Source: JAWLHU01 sp041690255
GTDB taxonomy: Bacteria > Bacillota > Sulfobacillia > Symbiobacteriales > Symbiobacteriaceae
NCBI GenBank assembly: GCA_041690255.1
Contig: JAWLHU010000006.1
Location: 62,001-126,000, forward strand
Direction: 5' to 3'
DNA: 64,000 nucleotides
Positions 61,858 through 64,000 of this stretch are shown in pieces. The position numbers and the translations under genes are program-made. Numbering within the stretch: position 1 is the first letter of the stretch; every line of letters begins with the position of its first letter. The notes under the pieces are model-generated. The model ran no database searches. It saw only the letters and a list, made by a program, of their open reading frames with translations, and was not told the origin of the DNA.

Positions 61858-63666
61858 GTGACGACCCGACTGCTCCGCTCCCAAGTACCTGAGCCTGAGA
61901 CCTGGAACCTGACCGATCTCTTCCTCACCCGGGAGGAGTGGGAGGCCGAAGCCAAGACCATCGCCGCCAGTATCCGCGGTGTGGCACAGTACAAGGGCCG
62001 CCTGCACGAGGGCGCCGAGACCCTCCAGGCCTGCCTCGACGCCTATGAAGAGACGCTCGGTCGGGTGTACCGCTGGCAGACCTACGCAGGTCTGCTGGTC
62101 GCCGGGGATGGCTCCAACCCCGACAATCAGGCCGCCGAGGGCCAGGCATACAGCCTGCTGGCCGAGCTGGACGCCGCCACCGCCTTCATGCGCTCCGAGG
62201 TCCTCGCCCTGCCCGACGGCACCCTGGAGGCCTGGATGGACCAGACCCCCGGCCTCGCGGCCTACCGCCCCTTCCTGAACCGGTGGCTGATCGAGAAGCC
62301 GCATCTGCTCCACCCCGAGACGGAGGAGGCGCTGGCGGCCCTGGGCGAGGTGGCCCAGGCCCCCGGCATGATCTACGACCGGTGCAAGAGCTCGGACATG
62401 AGCTTCGCCCCGATCACCGGCCCGGAGGGCAAGCAGTTGCCGGTCTCCCTGGCGCTCTACGAGGACGAGCTGGAGATCTCGCCCGATGTCAACATCCGCC
62501 GGGATTCCTTCGCCTCCTTTACCGCGGGGCTGAAGGCCTACCAGAACACGCTGGCCGCCACCTTCGCCACCGAGGTGAAGAAGAACGTCGTCACCGCCCG
62601 GCTCCGCCGGTACGAGTCGGCCCGGCACATGCTGCTGGCGCCCCATATGATCGACCATGCGGTCTATCACAACCTGTTGGATGTGATCCAGGCCGAGCTG
62701 GCCCCGCACATGCGCCGCTACGCCCGGCTCCGCAAGCGGGTGCTGGGTCTCGATAAGCTGCTCTACTGCGACATTGAGGCGCCGCTCGACCCCGACTTCC
62801 ATCCGGAGGTCAGCTACGAGCAGGCGGCCCAGATGGTCCTGGACGCCGTGTCGATCCTGGGCCCGGAGTACGGCCAGCTCATGCAGACCGCCGTGAACGA
62901 GCGCTGGGTCGACCGCTGCGACAACATCGGTAAGCAGTCCGGCGCCTTCTGCGCCTCGCCTTACGGGGCTCATTCCTACGTGCTGATGACCTGGACCGGC
63001 GCGATGCGCGGCACCTTCACCCTGGCGCACGAACTGGGCCACGCCGGCCACTTCGAGCTGGCGAACCGGCATCAGAAGCTGTTGAATGTAGAGCCGGCGC
63101 TCTTCTTCGTGGAGGCGCCATCCACCATGAACGAGCTGCTGCTGGCGGAGCATATCCTCTCCCAGACCAGCGACCAGCGTATGCGCCGCTGGGTGATCAT
63201 GCAGCTGCTGATGACCTACCACCACAACTTCGTCCGCCACCTGCTGGAGGGCGAGCTGCAGCGCCGGATCTACACCCTGGCCGAGGCGGGGACGCCGATC
63301 ACGGCAATCACCCTCTCGGAGACCAAGGGGGCGATCCTGGAGAGCTTCTGGGGCGGTGAGGTGGAGATCGACGAGGGGGCCCGCCTCACCTGGATGCGGC
63401 AGCCGCACTACTACATGGGGCTCTACCCGTACACCTACTCGGCCGGCCTGACGGCATCGACCGCGGTGGCGCAGCTGATCAAGGAGGAGGGGCAACCCGC
63501 CGTGCAGCGCTGGCTGGAGGTCCTGAAGGCCGGCGGCAGCCTGACGCCCATGGAGCTGATGGCGAAGGCCGGTGTCGACATGACCAGGCCGGATCCGATC
63601 CGGAAGGCGGTCGCCTATGTCGGGTCGCTGGTGGATGAGCTGGAGCGCTCCTTCGCAGAGGCGTAA
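61858..63666 (+). CDS. pepF: Oligoendopeptidase F (M3 family)
   Basis: A 602-residue zinc peptidase with the HExxH motif in TLAHELGHAGHFEL (near 393) and the distant Glu in FFVEAPSTMNELLLAEHI. N-terminal block: PETWNLTDLFLTREEWE. Length fits PepF. It cleaves medium peptides in the cytoplasm. I chose the GTG at 61858 because AAGGAGGGG lies seven bases upstream; the longer in-frame start at ATG 61588 would add a heptad-repeat extension but has no ribosome site. Confidence 0.93.
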   Translation: MTTRLLRSQVPEPETWNLTDLFLTREEWEAEAKTIAASIRGVAQYKGRLHEGAETLQACLDAYEETLGRVYRWQTYAGLLVAGDGSNPDNQAAEGQAYSLLAELDAATAFMRSEVLALPDGTLEAWMDQTPGLAAYRPFLNRWLIEKPHLLHPETEEALAALGEVAQAPGMIYDRCKSSDMSFAPITGPEGKQLPVSLALYEDELEISPDVNIRRDSFASFTAGLKAYQNTLAATFATEVKKNVVTARLRRYESARHMLLAPHMIDHAVYHNLLDVIQAELAPHMRRYARLRKRVLGLDKLLYCDIEAPLDPDFHPEVSYEQAAQMVLDAVSILGPEYGQLMQTAVNERWVDRCDNIGKQSGAFCASPYGAHSYVLMTWTGAMRGTFTLAHELGHAGHFELANRHQKLLNVEPALFFVEAPSTMNELLLAEHILSQTSDQRMRRWVIMQLLMTYHHNFVRHLLEGELQRRIYTLAEAGTPITAITLSETKGAILESFWGGEVEIDEGARLTWMRQPHYYMGLYPYTYSAGLTASTAVAQLIKEEGQPAVQRWLEVLKAGGSLTPMELMAKAGVDMTRPDPIRKAVAYVGSLVDELERSFAEA

Positions 63667-64000
63667 GAGCAAAGGGGCCGTCCCTACGTCATCGCAGATG
63701 ACGAGGGGCGGCCCCCGAATTTTCTCTCTGCCTTCTCGGCCCTGGTGCACCCCGGCGTCCCCCGGCGTCCCTCTGCCCCCACGGCTTCCGTCCAGATTTG
63801 CCTGTCGCACTCAGCCGGGCAGTAGGAAAAAACGGACGGAACCTTCGCCAACCCCACCCCTGGGGGGTATCTGTACAGCGAAAGATCCCCTTCGGCTGGC
63901 GACGAGAAGGAAGGGCAAGGCTCCTGAACCCGGTCCGTGCCGGCTTGCGTCCGTTTTTGCCGAGATCAGGGTCTGACAGGTGGGCAGAAATGGACGCTAG
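63667..64000. other. Gene-free end of the window
   Basis: No gene is supported here. AAAAACGGACG near 63830 and its complement CGTCCGTTTTT near 63950 enclose about 110 bases. The second arm ends in a T-run, so the segment could be a small structured RNA or a minute inverted-repeat element. Confidence 0.35.
63674..63714 (+). terminator. Terminator after pepF
   Basis: GGGGCCG-CCC/GGG-CGGCCCC arms with an inner hairpin GTCATC-GCA-GATGAC, followed by CGAATTTT. Confidence 0.8.

Overview
The window looks like chromosome from a high-GC, spore-forming Firmicute close to Symbiobacterium. The reasons are a gerK-type germinant receptor operon, a YhcN/YlaJ-type spore lipoprotein, the clostridial/bacillar order secD-secF ... 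recJ-apt-relA, many GTG/TTG starts behind strong AGGAGG sites, and high GC. This assignment is inference from gene content; no rRNA, tRNA or CRISPR array was seen.

Left end and mobile element (1-16.9 kb). A subtilisin-like S8 protease gene on the minus strand is cut in two. The piece with the catalytic Asp lies at 16379-16939 and the piece with His and Ser at 390-2371. About 14.0 kb separates them, bounded on both sides by TGTGC. Joining the halves at that pentamer restores one open frame of about 845 codons. The insert has the features of an integrative mobilizable element: two large serine recombinases facing inward from opposite ends, a ribbon-helix-helix/coiled-coil mobilization protein and an HUH relaxase behind strong inverted repeats (candidate oriT), two tiny recombinase-type accessory ORFs, a relic of a second (MobA/MobL) relaxase, and cargo. 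The cargo includes a two-TM acidic-tailed protein, a VOC protein and a 25-residue hydrophobic peptide. It also includes a TetR / broken glycosyltransferase / LysR / MFS block flanked by 83-bp direct repeats 4,420 bp apart.

Middle (17-39.5 kb). Two divergent GNAT acetyltransferases are followed by three small paralogous proteins built on an unusual NPxxxLAA repeat, two of them with the ribosome site inside a hairpin. Then come a split B12-dependent acyl-CoA mutase with its MeaB chaperone and an acyl-CoA dehydrogenase; LysR-GNAT; GDPD; a TPR membrane protein; an orphan TatA; a DapA-family aldolase; a copper-amine-oxidase-type surface protein; a YitT protein; an MreB paralogue; the gerKA-KB-KC operon with a tiny membrane gene at its end; an alpha/beta hydrolase; and two lipoproteins, one almost entirely Glu/Lys/Gly.

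Sugar operon (39.6-44.8 kb). A PHP protein, a GH4 phospho-glycosidase, a ChbG/YdjC deacetylase and a glucose-family PTS EIICBA form one tight operon. The set suggests PTS uptake and breakdown of an N-acetylated disaccharide such as chitobiose.

Right part (45-64 kb). A PP2C/SpoIIE-type phosphatase, a small P-loop protein, signal peptidase I and an HD protein are followed by secDF, an MFS transporter, a NUDIX hydrolase, a chelatase-like AAA+/VWA pair, recJ, apt, relA and an M3 oligoendopeptidase. The peptidase has eight in-frame 21-bp repeats in its leader.
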